A stretch of 64,000 bases of DNA from Ginsengibacter sp963792025 (GTDB lineage: Bacteria > Bacteroidota > Bacteroidia > Chitinophagales > Chitinophagaceae): NCBI GenBank assembly GCA_963792025.1, contig CAWBUS010000012.1, forward strand, positions 506,906-570,905. The letters are read 5' to 3'. Each line of letters starts with the position of its first letter. The first letter of the stretch is position 1. Shown piece by piece: positions 17,387 to 27,071 of this stretch. The position numbers and the translations under genes were made by a program. A model generated the notes under the pieces. It saw only the letters and a program-made list of their open reading frames with translations, made no database searches and had not been told where the DNA came from.

Positions 17387-19267
17387 ATGTGTGGCATAGC
17401 CGGATACATCTCCCTGAAAAATTCTATTCAAGCTCATCAATTGAAGGAGGCTACGAATTTATTGCATCGAAGGGGACCTGATACCAAAGGATCTTATTTT
17501 TCGGAAGGTAACAGAGTTGGATTAGGCCATCGACGTTTGTCCATCTTAGATTTATCGACCTCTGCAGACCAACCTATGTTCTCTTCTGACAGGAGATATG
17601 TTATTGCTTATAATGGCGAGGTGTATAATTATAAGGAACTTACCTGTCAACTAAACGATAAAGGTGCTTCTTTGAAGACCACATCAGATACCGAAGTGAT
17701 ATTAGAATTGTTTGCTGAACAAGGTGTGCAATGTTTTAAAGAATTAAATGGCATGTTTGCTTTAGCCATCTACGATATCCAAAATCAAATCTTAACAATC
17801 GCCCGGGATCATGCAGGGATAAAACCTTTATTTATTTATTATGATGAGGCTGATTTCATTTTTGCATCAGAACTAAAGGCGATTCAATCCGTAAAAAAAT
17901 CGCAGCTAAGCATTAATAAAAAAGCAATTCCCTACTTTTTGCATTTGGGCTTCATTCCTCATCCTCTTACTATTTATAACAAAACTGAAAAATTTCCCGC
18001 AGCGCATTACCTTCAAATTGACTCTAACGAACAAAGATTTTCAAATCTGGACAGGAGCGTGACTTCGTTCTGGCAAATCGAATCTAAAATTGAAATGAAT
18101 TCAATAAAAGATGAAAAGGCAGCGAAAAAAAAACTAACTGGTTTATTATTTGATTCGGTTGAAAAGCAATTAATCAGCGATGTTCCTTTAGGTACTTTTT
18201 TAAGTGGTGGGATTGATAGTAGCCTTGTAACTGCAATTGCCAGCAAAGTGAATAAAAAAAAGGTAAATTCTTTTAGTATTGCGATTGACGATGGAAAATT
18301 CAATGAATCAAAATATGCCGCGCAGGTAGCAACATATTTGCAGACACAACATCATGAGTTTAGCGTTAAAGAAAAAGAAGTACTGGAATTAATTGACACA
18401 ATCGTGCCACTTTACGATGAACCATTTGCAGACTCCTCTGCATTGCCAACTATGATGGTAAGCCGGCTGGCAAAAAAATATGTAACGGTGGCACTTAGTG
18501 GCGATGGCGGCGATGAATTATTTATGGGCTATGGTATGCATCTGTGGGCAAAGAAACTTTCCGGAAACTGGGTATCTCCCGTAAGACGTAGTATATCGGC
18601 TGCCTCCAAATTAATGAGCAGTAAATACCGGCGTGCCGGAAACTTATTTGACTATGATAGTAAAAAAAATATCAGGAGTCATATTTTTTCACAGGAGCAG
18701 TATTTTTTTAAGGAAACTGAGTTAGAAGATATTTTAATCAATGAAAAATTTGATTTTGAAAACATAAATTCGAACATACCCACGGGCAGAATATTAAAAG
18801 AGGAAGAACAACAATCGCTCTGGGATTTCAATTATTATCTTCCTGATGATCTGCTTGTGAAAGTGGACAGGGCATCCATGCATTATTCATTGGAAACGAG
18901 AGTACCGCTATTGGACTATCGGATTGTTGAACTTGCGTTTAACCTTACCAGCGAGTTGAAGATGAAAGGCAAAACAATGAAATATCTTTTGAAGGAAGTA
19001 TTGTATGATTTTGTCCCAAAACAAATTTTTGAAAGACCAAAACAGGGCTTTAGCATACCATTAGTCAAGTGGTTAAAAACTGATCTTAATTACCTTCTTG
19101 AAAAATATACGGCGCGTGAAATAATTGAACAACATAACTTGGTAAATTATGTAAATGTTGAGAAACTGAAGAAAGAATATTTGGGTGGGATGGATTATTT
19201 ATTTAACAGGCTTTGGGTAATAATTGTATTGCATTGGTGGTTGGAAGAAAATAATGTCCAGCGATAA
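17387..19267 (+). CDS. asnB: AsnB-type glutamine-dependent amidotransferase (polysaccharide locus copy 1)
   Basis: 626 residues with the full asparagine synthetase B architecture. The nucleophilic Cys2 follows the start Met (MCGIAGY), the glutaminase domain has LHRRGPD and YNGEVYNYKEL, and the synthetase domain has the PP-loop LSGGIDSSLV near residue 272 plus the SGDGGDELFMGY motif. Family members within surface-glycan loci often amidate uronic acids rather than make asparagine. That role is inferred from context here, since glycosyltransferase genes lie on both sides. The stop overlaps the next glycosyltransferase start by 1 nt (TAATG). A second AsnB with the same arrangement lies at 27072. 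Confidence 0.9.
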   Translation: MCGIAGYISLKNSIQAHQLKEATNLLHRRGPDTKGSYFSEGNRVGLGHRRLSILDLSTSADQPMFSSDRRYVIAYNGEVYNYKELTCQLNDKGASLKTTSDTEVILELFAEQGVQCFKELNGMFALAIYDIQNQILTIARDHAGIKPLFIYYDEADFIFASELKAIQSVKKSQLSINKKAIPYFLHLGFIPHPLTIYNKTEKFPAAHYLQIDSNEQRFSNLDRSVTSFWQIESKIEMNSIKDEKAAKKKLTGLLFDSVEKQLISDVPLGTFLSGGIDSSLVTAIASKVNKKKVNSFSIAIDDGKFNESKYAAQVATYLQTQHHEFSVKEKEVLELIDTIVPLYDEPFADSSALPTMMVSRLAKKYVTVALSGDGGDELFMGYGMHLWAKKLSGNWVSPVRRSISAASKLMSSKYRRAGNLFDYDSKKNIRSHIFSQEQYFFKETELEDILINEKFDFENINSNIPTGRILKEEEQQSLWDFNYYLPDDLLVKVDRASMHYSLETRVPLLDYRIVELAFNLTSELKMKGKTMKYLLKEVLYDFVPKQIFERPKQGFSIPLVKWLKTDLNYLLEKYTAREIIEQHNLVNYVNVEKLKKEYLGGMDYLFNRLWVIIVLHWWLEENNVQR

Positions 19268-20514
19268 TGAGCAAAAAAAATATTCTGTTTATTTCTTACG
19301 ATGGCATGACCGATCCACTTGGCCAAAGCCAGGTTATTCCCTATCTGGCGGGTTTGTCAAAATTTGGTTACCGTTTTACCATACTAAGTTGTGAGAAGCC
19401 AGCAAGATTTCAAAAAAACAAAAATCGTGTAGAAGCAACACTGGAAACTTATTCGATAAAGTGGATTCCGATCGCCTATCACAAGAAGCCACCTGTTTTG
19501 TCCTCTATGTATGATGTAGCCATGCTGAAAAGAAAGGCTGCACAGTTACAAGCTGTTGAAAAGTTTGATATGGTTCACACGCGTGCTGGTATTCCATCGC
19601 TTATTGGTTTGTGGATGAAAAAAAAATTCGGTTTGAAATTTCTTCATGATATGAGGGAGTTTTATGCGGATAGCCGTATAGACGGCGGAATGTGGAAAAT
19701 TGATAGTTTTTTTTATAAACCCATCTACAATTATTTTAAACGAAAGGAAGATCTGGAAGTGGAGATGAGCGATGGTATTGTATGCCTCACTTACGCCGCT
19801 GAAAAAATTATTAAAGAATGGCCGCAATATAACAAGGAAGTTATTCTTGAAGTTATTCCATGTAGCACAGATATGACGCTTTTTGATCCTGAAAAAATAA
19901 ACCTTCAACAAAAAGATAAATTAAAAAAAGATCTGAACATTAGTGAGACTGACTTTGTTGTCAGCTATCTTGGTTCCATCGGAGGCTGGTATCTTGCCGA
20001 TGAAATGATGCAGTTCTGCAAAAGCGTGTCTGATAAAATTCCCAATGCCAAATTTCTATTTATATCACCACATGAACCTGAAACTATTTTAGATATCGCC
20101 AGGAGATTTGATATCGCCGAAGAAAAAATAATTGTAAAGAATGCACAGAGAAATGAAGTTCCTCTTTTGCTTTCAACAAGTAAATATTCAATGTTTTTTA
20201 TTAAGGCATGCTATTCAAAACAGTCCTCTTCCCCGACAAAACACGGTGAAATAATGGCAATGGGCATCCCTGTCATCACCAATTCAGGAGTGGGCGATGT
20301 AGCTGAAGTGGTGGAAAAATATCAGTCTGGTATCGTTATTAAAAAGCTGAACCAAAACAATTATGAAAGTTATGCAGCAAAGTTATGCGCCATAAATTAT
20401 GATGCTAAAAGAATAAGAGCAGGTGCCCATGCGTTTTATTCTTTGGAAAACGCGATTCAAAAATATTTGAAAGTATATAACCATATTTTGGGAGACAAAA
20501 GTATTGTCGATTAA
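19267..20514 (+). CDS. GT4-like glycosyltransferase coupled to AsnB copy 1
   Basis: 415 residues with a GT-B fold. The N-terminus has ILFISYDGMTDPLGQSQVIPYL, a signature of a GT4 subfamily in which DPLGQSQ forms the acceptor-side loop. The middle has LKFLHDMREFYAD, and the C-terminus has TKHGEIMAMGIPVITNSGVGD, where the donor-binding glutamate lies in the HGE segment. The start overlaps the AsnB stop by 1 nt, so translation is coupled. It precedes the glf gene by 25 nt. The sugar transferred is unknown; it may be the amidated sugar made by the adjacent AsnB (inference). Confidence 0.82.
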   Translation: MSKKNILFISYDGMTDPLGQSQVIPYLAGLSKFGYRFTILSCEKPARFQKNKNRVEATLETYSIKWIPIAYHKKPPVLSSMYDVAMLKRKAAQLQAVEKFDMVHTRAGIPSLIGLWMKKKFGLKFLHDMREFYADSRIDGGMWKIDSFFYKPIYNYFKRKEDLEVEMSDGIVCLTYAAEKIIKEWPQYNKEVILEVIPCSTDMTLFDPEKINLQQKDKLKKDLNISETDFVVSYLGSIGGWYLADEMMQFCKSVSDKIPNAKFLFISPHEPETILDIARRFDIAEEKIIVKNAQRNEVPLLLSTSKYSMFFIKACYSKQSSSPTKHGEIMAMGIPVITNSGVGDVAEVVEKYQSGIVIKKLNQNNYESYAAKLCAINYDAKRIRAGAHAFYSLENAIQKYLKVYNHILGDKSIVD

Positions 20515-20539
20515 TCCTTATAATCGTTGAAGTTAATTT

Positions 20540-21703
20540 ATGTCTAGAAGGTTTTTAATAATAGGTGCAGGCTTTTCCGGCGCAGTTTTAGCCCACCGGC
20601 TATCAGAGCTTTTGGTAGACTGCAGCATCGATATCTGGGAAGAAAAATCTCACATCGCGGGCAATTGTTATACTGAGAGAGACCGCGAAACGGGCATAAT
20701 GGTTCATCGTTATGGCCCGCATATCTTCAATACAGACAAAAAAGAAATATGGGATTTTGTAAACGAGTTTATTCAGTTGAACCCTTTTACCCATAAGGTA
20801 AAGGCTGTTTATAACGGGCAGGTATACTCACTGCCTGTAACCCTTCATACCATCAACCAATTCTTCAATAAAACATTTTCACCTGACGAAGCAAAAGCTT
20901 TTATTGAAAGCATGGCCGACAAAAGTATAAGGGAGCCTAAAAATTTTGAGGAGCAGGCCTTAAGATTTATCGGTTATGATCTTTATAAAGCTTTCTTTTA
21001 TAGTTATACAAAAAAACAATGGGGCTGCGAGCCTTCGGAATTACCGGTTTCTATTTTGAAGCGGCTGCCTGTAAGATTTAATTATGAAGACAGTTATTAT
21101 AACAATCCGCTGGTGGGAATTCCCAAAGAGGGATATACCGAATTCGTTAAAAAATTAATAAACAGTAAAAATATTCAGCTTACTCTTAACAGGAAATTTT
21201 TACCGGGAGATGATTATTCACCTTATTCTCATATTTTTTTTACCGGCCCTATTGATGCCTTTTTTAATCATAAGTTCGGAAGGCTGGGTTATCGTACGGT
21301 TACCTTTGAGCCATTTTATTCCGAAGGAGATTACCAGGGAACTGCTGTAATGAATTATTGCGATGAATCTGTAAAACACACACGCATTACGGAACACAAG
21401 CATTTTGCTCCATGGGAAAAGCATGAAAAAACGATTTGCTTTAAAGAATACAGCAAAGAAACTACCGAAAACGATATCCCGTTTTATCCTAAAAGACTTG
21501 CTGCCGATAAAGAGCTCCTGAATCTTTACAGAAACGAGGCTGAGAAGCTCACTAACGTTTCCTTTTTAGGAAGGTTAGCGACTTACAGATATATGGATAT
21601 GCATCATTGCATTGGTGAGGCATTAATTTTTGCGCAACAATTTATATCGACAAAAAGAAATGGCGGAAAACTTCCTGTTTTTCCAAATACTGAATCCAAC
21701 TAA
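20540..21703 (+). CDS. glf: UDP-galactopyranose mutase
   Basis: 387 residues. FAD-binding GAGFSGAVLA at residues 9-18 is followed by the GNCYTERDRETGIMVHRYGPHIFNT stretch, which contains the substrate-proximal HRYGPHIF motif specific to Glf. Later come YTKKQWG and VMNYCDE, and the family-typical MDMHHCIGEAL at the C-terminus. It interconverts UDP-galactopyranose and UDP-galactofuranose, using reduced FAD as nucleophile, in the cytoplasm. The next gene is a GT2 enzyme with a GlfT-like acidic motif, so the exported glycan very likely contains galactofuranose. Length and motif complement are normal. Confidence 0.95.
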   Translation: MSRRFLIIGAGFSGAVLAHRLSELLVDCSIDIWEEKSHIAGNCYTERDRETGIMVHRYGPHIFNTDKKEIWDFVNEFIQLNPFTHKVKAVYNGQVYSLPVTLHTINQFFNKTFSPDEAKAFIESMADKSIREPKNFEEQALRFIGYDLYKAFFYSYTKKQWGCEPSELPVSILKRLPVRFNYEDSYYNNPLVGIPKEGYTEFVKKLINSKNIQLTLNRKFLPGDDYSPYSHIFFTGPIDAFFNHKFGRLGYRTVTFEPFYSEGDYQGTAVMNYCDESVKHTRITEHKHFAPWEKHEKTICFKEYSKETTENDIPFYPKRLAADKELLNLYRNEAEKLTNVSFLGRLATYRYMDMHHCIGEALIFAQQFISTKRNGGKLPVFPNTESN

Positions 21704-21866
21704 AATCGCTGCTTCTTTCTTGCTAAGCAGTTAATTAACCCCCAAAAACTTCTTGCTTGCCAATCGGTTAACATAACTTTTTCTCTTACAAACTAACAAT
21801 AACAGGCCACTCATCTACGTTATTGTCTATACTATCCATAATTCTAAAAACCAAATTTCCAACCCT

Positions 21867-22871
21867 ATGGACAAGGTTATAGCTGTGGTTGTAACTTACA
21901 ACCGGCAATTTTTGCTTGCACAATGTATTGATGCTTTGAGAAATCAAACGCGAAAAGTTGACAAAATACTGGTAATTAACAATGGTAGCACAGATCATAC
22001 TGAAACATGGTTGAGAAGCCAGGTTGATATTGAATTTATTACCCAGGAAAATATAGGCGGTGCAGGCGGCTTTTATACAGGTATAAAAACCGGTTTTGAA
22101 AAACTGTATACATGGGTTTGGCTGATGGATGATGATGGATATCCTAAGGCTGATGCGCTTGAAATGTTACTCGAAGGAGACGACGAAGAGTTGTGCCTGA
22201 GAAATTGTTCCGTGATAAACAAAGATGATAAAAAAAGCTTTGTATGGAAAACAGGGCATTATTCTAGTCTTGATGAAGTAAAAAATCCTGTTATTAAAAA
22301 CGTGGCCCATCCTTTCAATGGCACATTATTGCATCGCAAAATTATAGAAAGAGTAGGCTTTCCAAAAGCTAACTTGTTTTTATGGGGAGACGAAACTGAA
22401 TATTTCCATCGTATCATCAGTAAAAATAAAATACCCTTTTATACAAAAGCAACTAGCATTCATTACCACCCGGCGTGTGTATATTCTTACAAAAACGACT
22501 GGAATTTAGCTACTAACTGGAAGATGTATTTTTACATACGTAACCGGTTATTTATTTTAAAATCGAAGTTTAGTAAAAGCCTGCCGATAGCGCTAATTAT
22601 GTATTGTGTTTTTTTAACAGCATTTGCGGGAACAATACTTGTTTTTCAAAAAACAAATAAATTAAAAAAGCTCGGGTTTATTTTATGGCCGATGAAGGAT
22701 GCCTTAACGAACAATTTTAAAGCAACTCCCTCTTTTATTTTGCAAAGAATATCTTCTTCTTCATCTTACAGACCGGGCCATTATTTTTTTAACCAGGTTA
22801 GGCATTTAAGAAATTTTATTATACCACTCTCGTCTTCGTCGGGTATTGGTAAATTGAAAAAAGCACAATAA
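21867..22871 (+). CDS. GT2 glycosyltransferase, probable galactofuranosyltransferase
   Basis: 334 residues. The GT2 N-terminus is VIAVVVTYNRQFLLAQCIDAL, with ENIGGAGGFYTGIK and the acidic metal-binding segment WVWLMDDDGYP near residue 90. The NIGGAGGF plus MDDDG combination resembles the GlfT1/rhamnosyl-galactofuranosyl branch of GT2. It is the next gene after glf, 163 nt downstream, so UDP-galactofuranose is the most likely donor (inference from motif and context). A hydrophobic segment at about residues 240-260 may anchor it in the membrane. No frameshift or missing motif is seen. Confidence 0.82.
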   Translation: MDKVIAVVVTYNRQFLLAQCIDALRNQTRKVDKILVINNGSTDHTETWLRSQVDIEFITQENIGGAGGFYTGIKTGFEKLYTWVWLMDDDGYPKADALEMLLEGDDEELCLRNCSVINKDDKKSFVWKTGHYSSLDEVKNPVIKNVAHPFNGTLLHRKIIERVGFPKANLFLWGDETEYFHRIISKNKIPFYTKATSIHYHPACVYSYKNDWNLATNWKMYFYIRNRLFILKSKFSKSLPIALIMYCVFLTAFAGTILVFQKTNKLKKLGFILWPMKDALTNNFKATPSFILQRISSSSSYRPGHYFFNQVRHLRNFIIPLSSSSGIGKLKKAQ

Positions 22872-22907
22872 AAATACGTATCTTAAATTGCGAAAATCAG
22901 TTTCTTA

Positions 22908-24290
22908 ATGGGTTACGGCGACTTGATATTATTTCCCGTTTTTCTTATAATAATGAGTCTATTTTTTAGGGTTATCAGAAAAACTTATGATGATCCGATT
23001 TTAAGAAAATACCACCGCCAAGGATTTTGGGTAAAGATGTTAGGATGCGTTGCTTTCTTTACCTACAGCGTTTATTTATCACCAGGCGATTCAATAGGAT
23101 TATATCAACAAGAAGGCAATAATATTTATCACCTCATTTTACATGATTCCAATCATTTGCATTGGCTCTTTCAAAAAGGAAAATATTTCGATGTATCTTT
23201 TCTAAGAGATCGCTACAACGCCGGCTATTTCAGGTCAGAGGCGAATTTTATGGTGATTAGAATTGTCGCTATATTTTCTTTCATCACGGCAGGCAGATAT
23301 GCGGCAACCAGCGTACTTTTTGCCTGCATCGCGTTTTCAGGAGTATGGAAACTGTTTTTGTTTTTTTATGAACAGTATCCACACATGCACAAAAAATTTG
23401 CAATCGCGATATTGTTCTTTCCAACTTTTGTTTTCTGGAGCGGCGGCATTTTAAAGGATACGTTATGCATTGCTTCGCTAGGTTGGGTTACTTATGCACT
23501 TTATGAAATGTTGTATCGGAAAAAAGGCTTTATAAGAAATTCAATCATTTTATTGGTCTTCGGGTATCTCCTGGCAATTATCAAAGTCTATATTCTTATT
23601 TCGTATGTGCCATTTTTTATCCTCTTTATCGTTCTTCGAAACGTCCAGGAAATAAAGAATAATTTTTTGAAATACTTAATTGCACCAACGCTAATAGCCA
23701 TTTGTATGTTCGGCTTTACTACGGTACTCAGTTCATTTGATGAAGAACTGGGAGCTTACGCGGTTGAAGATGTTGCTTCAAGTGTAAAAGATCTTAATGG
23801 CGCATTCAAAGCGATGGATGGAAATGAAACGGCGGATTCTAATTTCGACCTCGGCGTTGAATTCGACGGCACTTTCCGGGGGCTTATAAAACTGGCTCCT
23901 GTGGCAATTTTTACAACATTCTTCCGGCCCTTTCTTTGGGAATCGCATAAAATATCTCAACTCCTCGCTTCGCTGGAAAGTTTGATACTTTTATTCTTTA
24001 CCATTTACGTCGTTTTTAAGAGCGGGCTGAGGTCTTTCTTAAAAATGATATTAAGCGATCCGCTTATTATGTATTGTTTCCTGTTTTCTTGTGTGTTCGC
24101 CATGTTTGTAGGAGCAAGCACTTTAAATTTTGGCACATTGGTACGTTATAAAATTCCTTGTCTCCCTTTTTATACAATTTCTTTATTTCTCATTTATGAA
24201 AAAGTGAAACGGAAGTCCGCTCTAAAAAGAATGCAAAAAGCAAAGCATTTAGAAGAGAAAGAATTATCATCATACCAAATTGCAATCTGA
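22908..24290 (+). CDS. Polytopic membrane protein, possible second polymerase or flippase-associated protein
   Basis: 460 residues with about ten hydrophobic segments and a central hydrophilic loop near residues 270-320 (AVEDVASSVKDLNGAFKAMD), the general shape of polysaccharide polymerases. A distinctive stretch, LFFPTFVFWSGGILKDTLC, lies near residues 168-186. I cannot name a family with certainty. It follows the putative galactofuranosyltransferase by 36 nt and ends 14 nt before a convergent gene. A role in polymerising or modifying a galactofuranose-containing glycan is inferred from topology and neighbours only. Confidence 0.55.
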   Translation: MGYGDLILFPVFLIIMSLFFRVIRKTYDDPILRKYHRQGFWVKMLGCVAFFTYSVYLSPGDSIGLYQQEGNNIYHLILHDSNHLHWLFQKGKYFDVSFLRDRYNAGYFRSEANFMVIRIVAIFSFITAGRYAATSVLFACIAFSGVWKLFLFFYEQYPHMHKKFAIAILFFPTFVFWSGGILKDTLCIASLGWVTYALYEMLYRKKGFIRNSIILLVFGYLLAIIKVYILISYVPFFILFIVLRNVQEIKNNFLKYLIAPTLIAICMFGFTTVLSSFDEELGAYAVEDVASSVKDLNGAFKAMDGNETADSNFDLGVEFDGTFRGLIKLAPVAIFTTFFRPFLWESHKISQLLASLESLILLFFTIYVVFKSGLRSFLKMILSDPLIMYCFLFSCVFAMFVGASTLNFGTLVRYKIPCLPFYTISLFLIYEKVKRKSALKRMQKAKHLEEKELSSYQIAI

Positions 24291-24304
24291 TATTTTTTAA
24301 ATAA

Positions 24305-25297
24305 TTATCTTTTTATAGACGCCCCTTTTGAAATACCAGCAGGGCTTATATTCTTAATTTCCATTAAAAGCTTTTTTGCCAAAATCTTGGAATATTCTTC
24401 AGATCCTTTTGTGTTCACATGTCCAACGTTTGCAAATAATTTTAGATTTTGACAAATCTCCAAACTATCATGTCTTAGATATTCTATATTATTTTTGTTC
24501 GCAATTTCTGATATCATCTCAAGAATTTCTTTACTGTTTGAAGTGTGCTTTTGCAATTCAAAATTATATTCAGGCGCATAGGTAAAAATTAATTCAGTAT
24601 TATTTCTTTCGCAAATTTTTAAAATATCTTCCAGGTCTTTTACTGCATTTTGATCGACTTCTATGGCTGTTACCGTTGTTGGGGTATCTTTTGGTGAAAT
24701 AAATTTTTGAGTGTTAGATAAATATCCTTTGTATTGAAATTCTCCCTCGGCTATTTGCGTTTGTCCTTTACTTATTAATCCTTTAATGGCATTCCCTCTG
24801 GAATAGTCATCAAAATCTGTAATACCCAAAAATGGAAATATCTTTTGGAGCCTCGTATTATGCCCATTATTCGATAGAGCGGAATCAATTATTTCATTAT
24901 TAAGAAAGGGGAAATATTGAGTATAGTTAAAAAATTTTCTTTGCAAGTTAAAAGAACTTAGATCAAGCGTCAGAACTAATAATTTAGGAGAAGGATGATT
25001 TTGCAAAAATGCCTCATATGTCATTTTAAATTCAAACAAGTTTCCTCCGTCTATACCTGCGTTGTACGAGGAAACTTCACATATACTATCAATAAATTTT
25101 GGATTTATAGTTGTATGTGTTCTTGATGAACCAATAAATACTATATCATAATAAGTATTCTTTTCAAGAATTTCAGTTAACCGTACGGTACTGTGATTAT
25201 TATATTTTAGGAGGCCCTTTTCCATAAACTTAAAAGAGACTTCACAAAGTATGAATGCTAAAAGTAATATCAATAATATTCGGGGAATCGGCTTCAC
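24305..25297 (-). CDS. SGNH/DltD-like membrane-anchored protein paired with MBOAT
   Basis: 330 residues with an N-terminal membrane anchor (residues 7-20) and an extracytoplasmic domain. DIVFIGSSRTHTTINP (51-66) matches block I of SGNH/DltD/AlgJ-like proteins, with the nucleophile expected at Ser57 or Ser58. The closing VGHVNTKGS (291-299) fits block V, with His293; the residue three before it is Asn290 instead of the usual Asp. It starts with GTG, 5 nt after the MBOAT stop, forming a two-gene minus-strand unit that probably O-acetylates the glycan in the periplasm. The Asp to Asn change may weaken or alter catalysis. Confidence 0.7.
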   Translation of the reverse strand: MKPIPRILLILLLAFILCEVSFKFMEKGLLKYNNHSTVRLTEILEKNTYYDIVFIGSSRTHTTINPKFIDSICEVSSYNAGIDGGNLFEFKMTYEAFLQNHPSPKLLVLTLDLSSFNLQRKFFNYTQYFPFLNNEIIDSALSNNGHNTRLQKIFPFLGITDFDDYSRGNAIKGLISKGQTQIAEGEFQYKGYLSNTQKFISPKDTPTTVTAIEVDQNAVKDLEDILKICERNNTELIFTYAPEYNFELQKHTSNSKEILEMISEIANKNNIEYLRHDSLEICQNLKLFANVGHVNTKGSEEYSKILAKKLLMEIKNISPAGISKGASIKR

Positions 25298-25302
25298 AGA
25301 TT

Positions 25303-26742
25303 TTAGAATTGAAAATAAATAAAACTATTATTATTAAATACACCAAGCATAATAATCAGAAACAAGATGAACGAGCAGAAGGCAATATCCAAAATAGGTT
25401 TGCCATTACAATTTGTTAAGTTAGCTGAGAGTTTGCTTTCCGAAAAAAGTAAAACAATAATCATTAACAGGCTAAACAAAGTGCTGAATACCCCAAACTC
25501 CGATAGGTTTTTAAAATTTGTAATAACCATTTGAAATGGCTGAGTGGCATGCATAGTAAAAATGTGATTAATTATTAGAAATGCACTGCTCAAATTATTA
25601 GCTCTGAAAAATATCCATGCGAAGGTCACAATCAAAAACGTAAATACAGTAGAAAGTATCGTAATCGATTTGTTTCTGGATGAATGTTTTATTATATTTT
25701 TCTTCAAATACATATACAATAAAATATAAAAAGCATGCAACGCACCCCATATAATGTATGTCCAATTGGCTCCATGCCAAAAACCGCTTATTAAAAAAAC
25801 CACCGCAACGTTGAAATAAAGCCGCCTGATGGTAACTCTGTTGCCGCCTAATGAAATGTATAAATAATCTCTAAACCATGTCGAAAGTGATATATGCCAC
25901 CTTTTCCAAAATTCCTGTATATTTTTTGAAAAATATGGCCGGTTAAAATTTGTCATTAGATGGAACCCCATCGTTTTCGCTGCGCCTATGGCAATGTCAG
26001 AATAGCCCGAGAAATCGCAATATATTTGGATGGCAAAAAAAACAGTAGCAATTACCAAATTGAGATAATGATAATCTGCAGGAAAGTTGTAAACTGAGTT
26101 AACATAAAGAGCTAATCTGTCTGCAATAACTAGCTTTTTAAAAAACCCCCAAAGCATCAACCGCAATCCATCTAATAAATTTTGACTGCTAAATTTATGT
26201 TCTTCACGAAACTGGTGTAATAAATTTTGCGGTCTCTCAATAGGTCCAGCTACCAACTGTGGATAGAACATTACATACAAGGCATATATTCCAAAATGTC
26301 TTTCCGCTTTCTGGTTTCCTCTATATACTTCTATAGTGTAGCTCATGGCTTGAAATGTGTGAAAAGAAAGTCCAACTGGCAGAAGAATGCTAAGGAAGGG
26401 AATTGAGTTCGTGGTAATGTGTAATGAGTGAAAAAAATTATTTACATTATCCACAAAAAAATTGTAGTATTTAAAAAATGCCAGGACACCAATGTTAGCG
26501 CAAATACTTAAGGAGAGAAAAAGTTTTCGCTTTTTACTTTGTGCATTTTCAATCACAATCCCAGCGATGTAATCAATAATAATTGTAAAAATTAATATAA
26601 AAATATAAATAGGGACAAATGCCATATAAAAAACGCAACTCGCAATTAACAAGTGTATCCAGCGATATTTATGGGGCAACAAAAAGTAAAGGATTGTTAC
26701 AATCGGGAAAAAAACTAAAAAACTAAAAGAATTAAACAACAT
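25303..26742 (-). CDS. MBOAT-family O-acyltransferase (AlgI/DltB-like)
   Basis: 479 residues from the ATG at 26742; an upstream in-frame TTG would add four residues, but MLFNSFSFLVFFP is the normal start of AlgI-type proteins. It is polytopic, with the conserved FWKRWHISLSTWFRDYLY segment and the catalytic His in SGFWHGANWTYIIWG (both in the second half, as in AlgI). It takes an acyl group, probably acetyl, from the cytoplasm and passes it through the membrane to an extracytoplasmic acceptor. The downstream SGNH-like gene is its likely partner. The unit runs against the main locus and would acetylate the exported polysaccharide. Confidence 0.88.
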   Translation of the reverse strand: MLFNSFSFLVFFPIVTILYFLLPHKYRWIHLLIASCVFYMAFVPIYIFILIFTIIIDYIAGIVIENAQSKKRKLFLSLSICANIGVLAFFKYYNFFVDNVNNFFHSLHITTNSIPFLSILLPVGLSFHTFQAMSYTIEVYRGNQKAERHFGIYALYVMFYPQLVAGPIERPQNLLHQFREEHKFSSQNLLDGLRLMLWGFFKKLVIADRLALYVNSVYNFPADYHYLNLVIATVFFAIQIYCDFSGYSDIAIGAAKTMGFHLMTNFNRPYFSKNIQEFWKRWHISLSTWFRDYLYISLGGNRVTIRRLYFNVAVVFLISGFWHGANWTYIIWGALHAFYILLYMYLKKNIIKHSSRNKSITILSTVFTFLIVTFAWIFFRANNLSSAFLIINHIFTMHATQPFQMVITNFKNLSEFGVFSTLFSLLMIIVLLFSESKLSANLTNCNGKPILDIAFCSFILFLIIMLGVFNNNSFIYFQF

Positions 26743-27071
26743 ATTTTTTATCAAATAGAATTGGACTTACAATACTAAATATAAATACCTTACTATTACC
26801 TCAACAATTTTTTATACAGAAAAATTGATTTTTTGTAAAATCTTGAGGGCGTAAATTAAACTGTGTCAAAATTTTCTTCAAGACAACCCAGGTGATGGTA
26901 ACTTTTAAGAAGAACATTTTTTTGAAACATTTATTGTGAATTTTTATTCTCATAGCATATATTTCTCAACTTTTATTTATTGGCAATGTTTTTCTTTTTG
27001 ATCGCACTCTTTGCGTTTTCTTTTCACAATTAATAAGATTATTTTGCACGACATAAAATTCAGTAATACTA
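26743..27071. other. Intergenic region between divergent MBOAT and AsnB copy 2
   Basis: It holds no gene that I can see. An AT-only hairpin, CAATTTTT / AAAAATTG with a 7-nt loop (26805-26827), is followed by ATTTTTTG; it is not downstream of any nearby plus-strand gene, so it is not a clear terminator. Before AsnB there is TTATTTTGCAC, close to but not matching the -7 consensus. Divergent promoters are expected here. Confidence 0.4.

Noticed and set aside
26805..26827. An A/T-only hairpin followed by a T run
   Set aside because: No plus-strand gene lies just upstream, so it cannot be called a terminator; it may be a chance AT palindrome.
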